Source: Streptomyces sp. NRRL S-646 (lineage in GTDB: Bacteria > Actinomycetota > Actinomycetes > Streptomycetales > Streptomycetaceae). From it: a stretch of DNA of 64,000 nt. Both the position numbers and the translations under genes were made by a program. The notes beneath the pieces were generated by a model. The model ran no database searches and was not told the DNA's origin. It worked only from the letters and a program-made list of their open reading frames with translations. The stretch spans positions 175,754-239,753 of the forward strand of contig NZ_JODC01000012.1 in NCBI RefSeq assembly GCF_000720765.1, written 5' to 3'. This document shows, one piece after another, positions 50,626 to 59,157 of this stretch. Position 1 is the first letter of the stretch. Every line of letters starts with the position of its first letter.

Positions 50626-52161
50626 GTGAGCCAGGGAAGGGAACGGCCGCTGACTGTCCACCACCTCAACCAGCTTCTGCTCGTCTGCTCGCTCGTCCTG
50701 CTCGTCGCCGTGGCAGCGGTCCGGATCTCCTCGCGCAGCGGGCTCCCCAGCCTGCTCGTATACCTGGGGATCGGGGTCCTCATGGGCCAGGACGGCATCG
50801 GCAACATCCACTTCAACAACGCCGAACTGACCCAGGTCATCGGATACGCGGCCCTGGTCGTGATCCTGGCCGAAGGTGGTCTGGGCACGAAGTGGAAGGA
50901 GATCAAGCCGGCCCTGCCGGCCGCCTCCGCGCTGGCACTGGGCGGGGTCGCGGTGAGCGTCGGGGTCACGGCATCGGCCGCGCACTTCCTGATCGGGCTG
51001 GAGTGGCGGCAGGCGCTCATCGTCGGGGCGGTGGTCTCCTCCACGGACGCGGCGGCGGTCTTCTCGGTGCTGCGGAAGATCCCCCTCCCCGCGCGCGTGA
51101 CGGGCACGCTGGAGGCCGAGTCCGGCTTCAATGACGCCCCGGTCGTCATCCTGGTGGTCGCCTTCTCCACGGCCGGCCCGGTCGACCACTGGTACGTGCT
51201 GCTGGGCGAGATAGCTCTGGAGCTCGCCATCGGCGCGGCCATCGGCCTCGCGGTGGGCTGGCTCGGCACCTGGGGCCTTCGGCACGTGGCGCTGCCCGCC
51301 TCGGGCCTCTACCCGATCGCCGTGATGGCGATCGCCGTCACCGCCTACGCGGGCGGCGCACTGGCGCACGGCAGCGGCTTCCTGGGCGTCTACCTCGCCT
51401 CGATGATGATGGGCAACGCGAAACTGCCCCACTGGCCCGCCACCCGCGGCTTCGCCGACGGACTCGGCTGGATCGCCCAGATCGGCATGTTCGTCCTGCT
51501 CGGCCTGCTGGTCACCCCGCACGAGCTCGGGGACGACGTGGTGCCCGCGCTCGTCATCGGCCTGGCGCTGACCATGGTGGCGCGCCCGCTGAGCGTGATG
51601 CTGTGCCTGGTGCCCTTCCGGGTGCCGTGGCAGGAACAGACCCTGATGTCCTGGGCCGGGCTGCGCGGCGCGGTCCCCATCATCCTGGCGACGATCCCTA
51701 TGGTGCAGGGCGTCGACGCCAGCCGCCGCATCTTCAACATCGTCTTCGTACTGGTCGTCGTCTACACCCTGGTCCAGGGGCCGACGCTGCCCTGGCTCGC
51801 CCGCAAGCTGCACCTGGGCGAGGACGCCGAGGCCGCCGACCTCGGCATCGAGTCCGCCCCGCTGGAGCGGCTGCGCGGGCATCTGCTGTCCGTCGCGATC
51901 CCCGAGGGGTCGAAGATGCACGGCGTCGAGGTGGCCGAGCTGCGCCTGCCGGCCGGCGCCGCCGTCACCCTCGTCGTACGCGAAGGAAAATCGTTTGTCC
52001 CCCTGCCCACGACGGTGCTGCGGCGCGGCGACGAACTGCTCGTCGTCGCCACGGACCCGGTGCGGGACGCGGCGGAGCGGCGGCTGCGCTCGGTCGGGCA
52101 CGGCGGCAAGCTGGCCGGATGGCTCGGGACGAACGGGGCGGAAGCCGGAGCCGGCCGTTAA
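50626..52161 (+). CDS. Potassium/proton antiporter (CPA1, CvrA/NhaP2-like, with RCK-C domain)
   Basis: ~511 aa with about 12 membrane spans, the cation motif AVVSSTDAAAVFSV, FNDAPVVILV and GLRGAVPIILA. A C-terminal TrkA-C/RCK domain (~residues 400-480) would sense a small ligand (c-di-AMP or nucleotides in relatives). The start is ambiguous: ATG 50620 and GTG 50626 lack ribosome sites, while a CTG at 50650 (MTVHHLNQL if used) has GGGAAGGGAACGG about 8 bases upstream. The CTG may be the real start. Confidence 0.88.
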   Translation: MSQGRERPLTVHHLNQLLLVCSLVLLVAVAAVRISSRSGLPSLLVYLGIGVLMGQDGIGNIHFNNAELTQVIGYAALVVILAEGGLGTKWKEIKPALPAASALALGGVAVSVGVTASAAHFLIGLEWRQALIVGAVVSSTDAAAVFSVLRKIPLPARVTGTLEAESGFNDAPVVILVVAFSTAGPVDHWYVLLGEIALELAIGAAIGLAVGWLGTWGLRHVALPASGLYPIAVMAIAVTAYAGGALAHGSGFLGVYLASMMMGNAKLPHWPATRGFADGLGWIAQIGMFVLLGLLVTPHELGDDVVPALVIGLALTMVARPLSVMLCLVPFRVPWQEQTLMSWAGLRGAVPIILATIPMVQGVDASRRIFNIVFVLVVVYTLVQGPTLPWLARKLHLGEDAEAADLGIESAPLERLRGHLLSVAIPEGSKMHGVEVAELRLPAGAAVTLVVREGKSFVPLPTTVLRRGDELLVVATDPVRDAAERRLRSVGHGGKLAGWLGTNGAEAGAGR

Positions 52162-52438
52162 CGGCGTGTTTCATACGATTCACACCATGGGTAATCGCAG
52201 GTGAACGCCCGCATGGTGCTCGTATTCACAGGCACATCAGCCTTTGATCCCTGTACGATGAAGGCGCACCCAGATCGAACCAACTCTGCCTGACGCAGTG
52301 CTGGCGCGACCGTATGGCGGCCGGGACGTCCCTGAGCAGTGGACCGCCGGTATCTACCGCAGATCCGCGCAAGAGGACAGCTCTCGGCGCCGCCCGCAAA
52401 AGGGGGCCGCGCTACCAGGCGGCAGAAAGGCACGGGCC

Positions 52439-53701
52439 GTGGCATCCACGGTCACCTCCCGCCCGGGCTACGGACAGCTGCTGCGCACCCGCGGCGTCTG
52501 GACGTTCCTGCTCCCCGGCTTCGCGGCACGCCAGCCGTTCGCGATGCTCACCATCTCCATCGTGCTGCTCGTGCAGCACACCACCGGCTCCTACGGCGCA
52601 GCGGGCGCCGCGGCTGCCGTCACCGGCGTCTCCATGGCCCTGTTCGCGCCCTACAGCGGCCGTCTCGCCGACCGCTACGGGCAGCGCACCGTGCTGATCC
52701 CCGGCGTTCTGCTGCACTCCCTGTCGGGCCTGACCCTCACCGCACTCGCGCTGGCCCACGCGCCCCTGTGGGCTCTGTTCGCGGCGGCCGTGCCGACGGG
52801 CGCCTCGGTACCGCAGGTCGGTCCCATGGTCCGCGCCCGCTGGGGCGTGAAGCTCCAGGGCTCGCCCCTGATGACCACCGCGGCCGCCTTCGAGTCCGTC
52901 ACGGACGAGCTGACCTTCGTCTTCGGCCCGCTCCTTGCCACCGCCCTGTGCACCGCCGTCACCCCGGCCGCCGGCCTGGTGACCGAGGCCTCGCTGACGC
53001 TCGTCGGCGGTCTGCTGTTCGCGGCACAGAAGAGCACGCAGCCCGCGGTCACCGCCGCCGGGCACGCGCGCGTGGAGCACGGTTCCGCTCTGCGCGTCCC
53101 CGGTGTGCGCGTTCTGATCGTGGCCTTCCTGGGCATCGGCTCCGTCTTCGGCGGCATGCAGGTCTCGCTGGCCGCGTTCACCGAGTCGATCGGCGAGCCC
53201 GGACTGAACGGCGTCCTCTACGGCGTCTTCGCGGCGGGCAACATGCTCTCCGGCATCGTCTGCGGCGCCGTCGCCTGGAAGGTGGCCCCGCAGCGGCGCC
53301 TCGTCGTCGGGTACGGCGCCCTCGCGCTGGCGGCCTGCGGCCTGTGGGCCGCGCACTCGGTGCTCCTGCTGGCCGGCCTCGGCCTGCTCGTCGGCATGTG
53401 CATCGCGCCCGCGCTGATCACCGGCTACACGCTGGTCGAGGGCCTGGTCCCGGCCGGCGCCCGCACCGAGGCCTTCACCTGGCTGACCGGCGCGGTGGCG
53501 CTCGGCCAGGCCGCGGCCGTCACGGTCGCCGGACAGCTGGAGGACCGCTTCTGGGGAGGGGCCGGATTCCTGGTGCCGACGGCCGGTACCGTACTGGCGC
53601 TGACGACCCTCGTGGCCCTTCGGTCACGGCTCGCGGCACGCCCCCGCAGCCTGACCGTCGCACGTGGCGTCGGTCACCGCGTGCCGGTGACGGTGGACTG
53701 A
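52439..53701 (+). CDS. MFS transporter
   Basis: A 420-aa, 12-span major facilitator. The loop 2-3 motif is GRLADRYGQRTVL near residue 80. GTG at 52439 follows AGAAAGG at good spacing; the frame upstream to 52298 lacks one. The 277-base gap before it (52162-52438) contains a TACGAT promoter-like element near 52254 and no gene. Likely an efflux pump; substrate unknown. Confidence 0.88.
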   Translation: MASTVTSRPGYGQLLRTRGVWTFLLPGFAARQPFAMLTISIVLLVQHTTGSYGAAGAAAAVTGVSMALFAPYSGRLADRYGQRTVLIPGVLLHSLSGLTLTALALAHAPLWALFAAAVPTGASVPQVGPMVRARWGVKLQGSPLMTTAAAFESVTDELTFVFGPLLATALCTAVTPAAGLVTEASLTLVGGLLFAAQKSTQPAVTAAGHARVEHGSALRVPGVRVLIVAFLGIGSVFGGMQVSLAAFTESIGEPGLNGVLYGVFAAGNMLSGIVCGAVAWKVAPQRRLVVGYGALALAACGLWAAHSVLLLAGLGLLVGMCIAPALITGYTLVEGLVPAGARTEAFTWLTGAVALGQAAAVTVAGQLEDRFWGGAGFLVPTAGTVLALTTLVALRSRLAARPRSLTVARGVGHRVPVTVD

Positions 53702-53768
53702 TCCTCAGGAATACGTCACTATGGACGCTCGTTAGCACTCATTGAGTGAGAGTGCCAGGAGGAAGACA

Positions 53769-54080
53769 GTGCCCACCTACCAGTACCAGTGCACCGAGTG
53801 CGGCGAGGGCCTCGAGGCGGTGCAGAAGTTCACCGACGACGCCCTCACCGACTGCCCCAACTGCGGTGGCCGCCTGAAGAAGGTGTTCTCCGCGGTCGGC
53901 ATTGTCTTCAAGGGCTCCGGTTTCTACCGGAACGACAGCCGCGGCTCCTCTTCGAGCAGCTCACCGGCGTCGTCGTCGAAGTCGTCGACGTCCACCTCGT
54001 CGTCGGCCCCGTCTTCGTCGTCCTCGGACTCGAAGCCGTCGAGCACCGGCACCTCGTCCAGCAGCAGCTCCGCCGCCTAG
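53769..54080 (+). CDS. FmdB-family zinc-ribbon protein with Ser-rich tail
   Basis: 103 aa. The N-terminal ~50 residues form the FmdB/zinc ribbon: MPTYQYQCTECG, then DCPNCGGRLKKVF and KGSGFYRND, with two Cys pairs. The C-terminal half is almost all Ser with Thr, Lys and Pro. Function unknown; the tail is probably disordered. GTG at 53769 follows AGGAGGAAG. Confidence 0.9.
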   Translation: MPTYQYQCTECGEGLEAVQKFTDDALTDCPNCGGRLKKVFSAVGIVFKGSGFYRNDSRGSSSSSSPASSSKSSTSTSSSAPSSSSSDSKPSSTGTSSSSSSAA

Positions 54081-54105
54081 GACGCTCCGGACTCGCTCAC
54101 GGGAC

Positions 54106-54129
54106 CCTGTCGTCGTACGACGGCAGGGT
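54106..54129. terminator. Hairpin after the FmdB-like gene
   Basis: CCCTG-x-CGTCGT pairs with ACGACG-x-CAGGG; a GT wobble is the only imperfection. It begins 26 bases after the stop codon and is followed by a T-rich patch. Confidence 0.5.
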
Positions 54130-54187
54130 TCTCGTCGTATCCGGATCCCCCTCTCGGCACGCCGCCGGGGCCGGATACTGTGCCGCC

Positions 54188-55021
54188 ATGGCGAACGCAG
54201 AGATCGGTGTAATCGGCGGCTCGGGCTTCTACTCGTTCCTCGACGACGTGACCGAGGTCCAGGTGGACACCCCTTACGGGCCGCCCAGTGACTCCCTCTT
54301 CCTCGGTGAGATCGCCGGCCGGCGGGTCGCCTTCCTGCCCCGCCACGGACGCGGCCACCACCTGCCGCCGCACCGGATCAACTACCGGGCCAACCTGTGG
54401 GCGCTGCGGTCGCTCGGCGTACGCCAGGTGCTCGGCCCGTGCGCGGTGGGGGGTCTGCGCCCCGAGTACGGGCCGGGCACGCTGCTCGTGCCGGACCAGC
54501 TGGTCGACCGTACGAAGTCCCGGGTGGGGACGTACTTCGACGGGCTGCCGCTGCCCGGCGGCAACATCCCGAACGTGGTGCACGTCTCCCTGGCCGATCC
54601 CTACTGCCCCGTCGGACGGGCTGCCGCTCTGAAGGCCGCGCGCGGCCGGGACTGGGAGCCGGTGGACGGCGGCACCCTGGTCGTGGTCGAGGGGCCGCGC
54701 TTCTCGACCCGCGCAGAATCGTTGTGGCACCAGGCGCAGGGCTGGTCGGTGGTCGGCATGACGGGCCATCCCGAGGCGGCGCTCGCCCGTGAACTGGAGC
54801 TGTGCTACTCGACGATGACGCTGGTCACCGACCTCGACGCGGGCGCCGAGACCGGTGAGGGCGTCTCGCACGACGAGGTGCTGCGGGTGTTCGCGGCGAA
54901 TGTGGACCGGCTGCGGGGCGTGCTGTTCGACGCGGTGGCCGCCCTGCCCGCGAACGAGGACCGGGACTGCCTGTGCACGAAGGCGCTGGGCGGGATGGAT
55001 CCGGGGTTCGAGCTGCAGTGA
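54188..55021 (+). CDS. mtnP: S-methyl-5'-thioadenosine phosphorylase
   Basis: A 277-aa purine nucleoside phosphorylase-fold enzyme that salvages methylthioadenosine. Phosphate-binding IGGSGFYSF; LPRHGRGHHLPPHRINYRAN; substrate segments GPRFSTRAES and VGMTGHPEAALARE; the Asp in VTDLDAG selects 6-aminopurines. ATG at 54188. Confidence 0.92.
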   Translation: MANAEIGVIGGSGFYSFLDDVTEVQVDTPYGPPSDSLFLGEIAGRRVAFLPRHGRGHHLPPHRINYRANLWALRSLGVRQVLGPCAVGGLRPEYGPGTLLVPDQLVDRTKSRVGTYFDGLPLPGGNIPNVVHVSLADPYCPVGRAAALKAARGRDWEPVDGGTLVVVEGPRFSTRAESLWHQAQGWSVVGMTGHPEAALARELELCYSTMTLVTDLDAGAETGEGVSHDEVLRVFAANVDRLRGVLFDAVAALPANEDRDCLCTKALGGMDPGFELQ

Positions 55022-55201
55022 CGGGGTGCCGGGGAGGAGCCTCAAGGGCTCGGGACTCCAGGACTCGTGCACTCCGGAACTCCCCGTTCCGGTGAGGGAG
55101 TTGTCCACAACCCGTCGGTAGTCCACCGGCGTCGGCAGAGATCGTCGCGAGGCCTCATCGTGGGCCTGCACGCCGATTCCTCGACGCAGGTGGTGATCCG
55201 C

Positions 55202-55747
55202 ATGTCCCTCCCTCCCCCGCTCTTCTTCCCCTCCCCTTCCGCCCCGCGCCCGCCAGGCGACGACGCCCCCGCCACCTGCGAGGTCCCGCACTTCGCTCCC
55301 GTGCGGGTGCGCGGCGGGCGGTATCAGCTACGGCGGCTCGTACGGCACCGGAGGCGTGCCGTGGCCGCGGGCCTCGCCGTGACCGCGGCCGCGCTGGTGG
55401 CGGCGGGGCCACGGGCCACCGACCCGGCGCGCGGGCATCCGGTGGCGGATCCCGTACGCAAGCACCGCGCCGTCGAGATGGTGGCCGCGCCGGTGCGGAT
55501 CGCCGACGGGGCCACGGTCCGGCTGCTGCGGCCCGGCGACCGGGTGGACGTCGTCGCCGCCCAGGAGACCGCGACGGGTGGCGACGCCCGCGTGGTCGCG
55601 CGCGGGGCTCGGGTGACCGAGGTGCCGGAGCCCCTGGACAACGGGGCCGACCGCGGGGCGCTGGTCGTGCTCTCGGTTCCTCGTGCCACCGCGGCGCACC
55701 TCGCCGGCGCGAGCGCGACGGCACGGCTGGCGGTGACGGTGTGCTGA
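55202..55747 (+). CDS. SAF-domain (CpaB/RcpC-like) protein
   Basis: 181 aa. A Pro-rich N-terminus, one membrane span (residues ~53-70: AVAAGLAVTAAALVAAG), then a SAF-like domain (VEMVAAPVRIADGATVRLLRPGDRVDVVAA, abridged) and a short beta domain. CpaB proteins act in Flp pilus assembly, but no pilus genes are in view. ATG at 55202 follows GGTGATCC, an exceptionally good match to the 16S 3' end. Confidence 0.75.
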   Translation: MSLPPPLFFPSPSAPRPPGDDAPATCEVPHFAPVRVRGGRYQLRRLVRHRRRAVAAGLAVTAAALVAAGPRATDPARGHPVADPVRKHRAVEMVAAPVRIADGATVRLLRPGDRVDVVAAQETATGGDARVVARGARVTEVPEPLDNGADRGALVVLSVPRATAAHLAGASATARLAVTVC

Positions 55748-55833
55748 TCCACGATGTGCGCATCCTGCGCGGATTCCTGTCGAGTCCGTCGGTCGGGCCA
55801 CCCGAACGGGCAGGGCGGTCCCGCGGTGCCGTA

Positions 55834-55860
55834 GGTTGCGGAACTGTTTGTTCCCCAACC
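55834..55860 (+). promoter_or_regulatory. Hairpin in the mscL upstream region
   Basis: GGTTG-C-GGAAC pairs with GTTCC-C-CAACC with one C-C mismatch and a 5-base loop. It ends 25 bases before the mscL start. It may end transcription from the SAF gene or be part of the mscL leader. Confidence 0.4.
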
Positions 55861-55885
55861 TGTGCGTGCGAGAAGAGGACCCGAG

Positions 55886-56344
55886 GTGAGCGAGAAGAAG
55901 GAACCGAACATCTGGCAGGGCTTCAAGGCCTTCCTGATGCGCGGGAACGTCGTCGATCTGGCGGTGGCGGTGGTCATCGGCGCCGCGTTCACCAACATCG
56001 TGAGCTCGGTGGTGAAGGGGCTCATCAATCCGCTGGTCGGGGCGATCGGCACCACGAACCTCGACAACTACAAGTCGTGTCTGAGCGAGTCGTGCCCGGG
56101 CAACCACGGGATCCAGCTCATGTGGGGCTCGGTCCTCGGCGCCACCCTCAGCTTCGTGATCACGGCAGCCGTCGTCTACTTCCTGATGGTGCTGCCCATG
56201 GCGAAGTACCTCGCCCGCGTGGAGGCCCGCCGCAAGGCGCGGGAGGGCACGCACGAGGTGATCGAGGTGACCGAACTGGAGGTGCTGAAGGAGATCCGCG
56301 ACGAGCTGGTCGCCCAGCGTGCGGCCGGGCGCGACGAGCGGTAG
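55886..56344 (+). CDS. mscL: Large-conductance mechanosensitive channel MscL
   Basis: A 152-aa channel that opens under membrane tension to release solutes after hypo-osmotic shock. N-terminal amphipathic helix and first span (FLMRGNVVDLAVAVVIGAAF), a periplasmic loop with two Cys (SCLSESCPG), a second span near 85-105 and a Glu-rich cytoplasmic helix. GTG at 55886 within GAGGTG. The Cys pair in the loop is unusual. Confidence 0.94.
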   Translation: MSEKKEPNIWQGFKAFLMRGNVVDLAVAVVIGAAFTNIVSSVVKGLINPLVGAIGTTNLDNYKSCLSESCPGNHGIQLMWGSVLGATLSFVITAAVVYFLMVLPMAKYLARVEARRKAREGTHEVIEVTELEVLKEIRDELVAQRAAGRDER

Positions 56345-56363
56345 CGGCAGCGGTCCGCGCGGC

Positions 56364-56546
56364 TCAGAGGTGGTGGGGCGGCTTCTCGTCGAGGAAGCGC
56401 TTCAGGTCGGCCGCGGAGTCGCCGTCGGAGCCCGGCCGCTCGCCCCAGCCGCGGTCGGTGTCGTCCGAGGACTGCTGGTCCAACGGGTCGTCGAAGATCA
56501 GCGCGGGCTTCGGGGCGCGCGGCTCGGGGGCGGGGGCGGAGGTCAT
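56364..56546 (-). CDS. Small conserved acidic protein of unknown function
   Basis: A 60-aa protein: MTSAPAPEPRAPKPALIFDD, then LDQQSSDDTDRGWGERP and a C-terminal DLKRFLDEKPPHHL. The Asp-rich middle and the Pro-Pro-His-His end look conserved among streptomycetes. Convergent with mscL (19 bases from its stop); no known domain. Confidence 0.65.
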   Translation of the reverse strand: MTSAPAPEPRAPKPALIFDDPLDQQSSDDTDRGWGERPGSDGDSAADLKRFLDEKPPHHL

Positions 56547-56686
56547 GCGTCCAGGGTACGGCCCCGGGGGTGCGCGACGGCCGGGTCGTGCCGGCGGTCC
56601 ACCCGGCCTTCGGGCCGTGCGCCGTGCGGGCAGGTCCGCGCCTCCTGCCGAGGAATTCCCACCGGTTATCTGCTGTGCTTGGTCCC

Positions 56687-57943
56687 ATGACGACCAGCTC
56701 GACTCCGCCGCCCGCGTCCTCCGGCACACCGGCGAACCGCCGACCACTGCGCAGGCTCGCGGCCCGGGGCCGCGGGGAGGCGCACCGCGTCGCCTCCCCG
56801 CTCGAGCTCTTCTTCGACCTTTGCTTCGTCGTGGCCGTCGCCCAGGCGGGCGTCGAGCTGGTGCACGCCATCACCGAGGGGCACGCGGGCGAGGGGATCA
56901 TCAACTACGGGATGGTGTTCTTCGCCATCTGGTGGGCGTGGATGAACTTCACCTGGTTCGCCTCGGCGTACGACAACGACGACGTGCTCTACCGGGTCGT
57001 CACCCTGGTCCAGATCGCCGGGGTGCTGGTGTTGGCGGCCGGGATCTCGCGGGCGTTCGAGGAGCACGAGTTCCTGGTCGTCTGGCTGGGCTATGTGATC
57101 ATGCGGGTCGCCATGACGGCGCAGTGGCTGCGCGCGGCGCGGTCGACCGAGGGCGCCGAGCGGACCATGGGGCGGCGCTACGCCGCGGGTGTGTCGCTGT
57201 GCATGGTCGGCTGGCTGGGGCTGGTGGTGCTGCCGGAGGGCGGCCGACCGTGGGTCTTCCTGGTGATGGCGATCCTGGAGATGTGCGTGCCTCCGTACGC
57301 GGAGAAGGACCACCCCACGTCCTGGCATCCGCACCACATCTCCGAGCGGTACGGGCTGTTCACGATCATCGTGCTCGGCGAGACCATCGCGGCGGCCACC
57401 GTCGCGGTGAAGTCGGGCATCGACGAGAACGACGCGCTGGGCGAGCTGCTGCCCATCTCGGCGGGCGGGCTGCTGATCATCTTCGCCGCCTGGTGGATCT
57501 ACTTCGCGGTGCCGATCCACGGTCATCTGCGCACCAACCGGCAGGCTTTCCTGTGGGGTTACGGCCACTACCTGATCTTCGCCTCGGCGGCCGCGGTCGG
57601 GGCGGGCCTGGAGGTGGCCGTGGAGCAGGCGGTCGGCAAGGCACACATCTCCACGCTGGAGGCATCGGCGGCGGTGACCCTGCCGACGGCGTTGTATCTG
57701 CTCACCGTGTGGGCACTGCACTCCCGTTACTACAAGGTGGGCATCGCCCAGCAACTGGTGCTGCCGACGACGGCGTTGCTCGTGATCGTCTGCACCTTCC
57801 TGGGCGACTGGGCGGTGTTCGCTGCGGGCCTCGTGTCGGCGCTTGCGGTGGCGGGCGGGGTGACGCTGACGGCGCGCAGGGGCGCCGGGGAGCGTGGGGC
57901 GAGCGGATCGAGCGGGGAACGTGCGACGAGTCCGGCGGGCTGA
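56687..57943 (+). CDS. ltrA: Low temperature requirement protein A (LtrA)
   Basis: A 418-aa membrane protein with about 11-12 spans. The family marks are ASPLELFFDLCFVVAVAQ, WWAWMNFTWFASAYD and HHISERYGLFTIIVLGE. LtrA was linked to growth at low temperature in Listeria; its activity is unknown. ATG at 56687 (MTTSSTPPP). Confidence 0.92.
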   Translation: MTTSSTPPPASSGTPANRRPLRRLAARGRGEAHRVASPLELFFDLCFVVAVAQAGVELVHAITEGHAGEGIINYGMVFFAIWWAWMNFTWFASAYDNDDVLYRVVTLVQIAGVLVLAAGISRAFEEHEFLVVWLGYVIMRVAMTAQWLRAARSTEGAERTMGRRYAAGVSLCMVGWLGLVVLPEGGRPWVFLVMAILEMCVPPYAEKDHPTSWHPHHISERYGLFTIIVLGETIAAATVAVKSGIDENDALGELLPISAGGLLIIFAAWWIYFAVPIHGHLRTNRQAFLWGYGHYLIFASAAAVGAGLEVAVEQAVGKAHISTLEASAAVTLPTALYLLTVWALHSRYYKVGIAQQLVLPTTALLVIVCTFLGDWAVFAAGLVSALAVAGGVTLTARRGAGERGASGSSGERATSPAG

Positions 57944-57981
57944 CCGGGTGCTGTCGTGCCGGGCCGGGCGAGACTGGCTCC

Positions 57982-59010
57982 ATGACAGTTGACGCATTGA
58001 CGGACGTCACCGGAGTGCGGGTGGGACACGCGACGCGCACCGGCGGCGGCTGGCTCACCGGCACCACGGTCGTCCTCGCCCCGGAAGGCGGCGCCGTCGC
58101 CGCCGTGGACGTGCGCGGCGGCGGTCCCGGCACCAAGGAGACCGACGCGCTGGACCCGCGCAACCTCGTGCAGAAGGTCGAGGCGATCGTGCTGACCGGG
58201 GGCAGCGCGTACGGGCTCGACGCGGCGTCGGGGGTGATGGCCTGGCTGGAGGAGAAGGGGCGCGGGGTGCGTGTGGGCGTGGACCCTGCGCACGTGGTGC
58301 CGGTGGTTCCCGCGGCCTGCGTCTTCGACCTCGGGCGGGGCGGCGACTTCCGGGCCAGGCCCGATGCCGCCACCGGCCGGGCGGCGGTCGAGGCGGCCGC
58401 GGCGAGCGAGGCCGGGGCACCGGTGCAGGAAGGGTGCGTGGGCGCCGGCACGGGCGCGGCCGTGGGGCCGATGAAGGGCGGGGTGGGCACCGCGAGCACG
58501 GTGCTCGGCTCGGGGATCACGGTGGCTGCCCTGGTGGTGGCCAACGCGGCGGGATCGGCGACGGATCCGGAAACGGGCGTCCTGTACGGGGAGTTGTTCC
58601 AGGGGCGGGTGAACCACCCCGAGCCGCACGTCCACGAGGCCGCGCGCGGCCGCCTCGCCGAGAGCGCTGCGAAGAACGCCCTCCCCCCGCTGAACACCAC
58701 GCTCGCCGTGGTCGCCACCGACGCGGACCTGTCGAAGGCGCAGGCGCAGAAGCTCGCCGGTACGGCGCACGACGGCATCGCGCGCGCCGTGCGGCCGGTG
58801 CACCTGCTCAACGACGGGGACACGGTGTTCGCGCTGGCGACCGGAGCACGCCCGCTCGACGCCGGGCACCCCCTCGCGCTGAACGAGATCCTCGCGGCGG
58901 GCGCGGACCTGGTGACGCGGGCGATCGTGCGGGCCGTGCGCGCCGCCGAGCCGGTGGAGGGGCCCGGCGGAGTATGGCCCTCGTACGAGGAGTTGTACGG
59001 AGGTCGGTAA
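57982..59010 (+). CDS. P1-family peptidase (DmpA-like aminopeptidase)
   Basis: A 342-aa N-terminal-nucleophile peptidase. Family marks: TDVTGVRVGHATR at the start, TGGSAYGLDAASGV and GAGTGAAVGPMKGGVGTAS. The chain is probably cut before the Thr in LPPLNTTLAVVATDA, freeing the catalytic residue, as in mycobacterial Rv1333. Likely an aminopeptidase; substrate unknown. ATG at 57982. Confidence 0.9.
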   Translation: MTVDALTDVTGVRVGHATRTGGGWLTGTTVVLAPEGGAVAAVDVRGGGPGTKETDALDPRNLVQKVEAIVLTGGSAYGLDAASGVMAWLEEKGRGVRVGVDPAHVVPVVPAACVFDLGRGGDFRARPDAATGRAAVEAAAASEAGAPVQEGCVGAGTGAAVGPMKGGVGTASTVLGSGITVAALVVANAAGSATDPETGVLYGELFQGRVNHPEPHVHEAARGRLAESAAKNALPPLNTTLAVVATDADLSKAQAQKLAGTAHDGIARAVRPVHLLNDGDTVFALATGARPLDAGHPLALNEILAAGADLVTRAIVRAVRAAEPVEGPGGVWPSYEELYGGR

Positions 59011-59157
59011 CAACAAGGCTGCGTTCGCACGCGATTGTCCCGGTTCTGTCACGTGATCGCGTTCATCGCGGACGGAGGGAACCTCACGGTCCGCCGATTC
59101 CCTCCTTTCACACGCACTGGAACGGACAACGCACATCACACGAACCTGGAGCAGCCC

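Noticed and set aside
55101-55109. TTGTCCACA, a perfect DnaA-box sequence
   Set aside because: Only one copy, no cluster of boxes, no AT-rich unwinding region and no dnaA/dnaN nearby, so not an origin.
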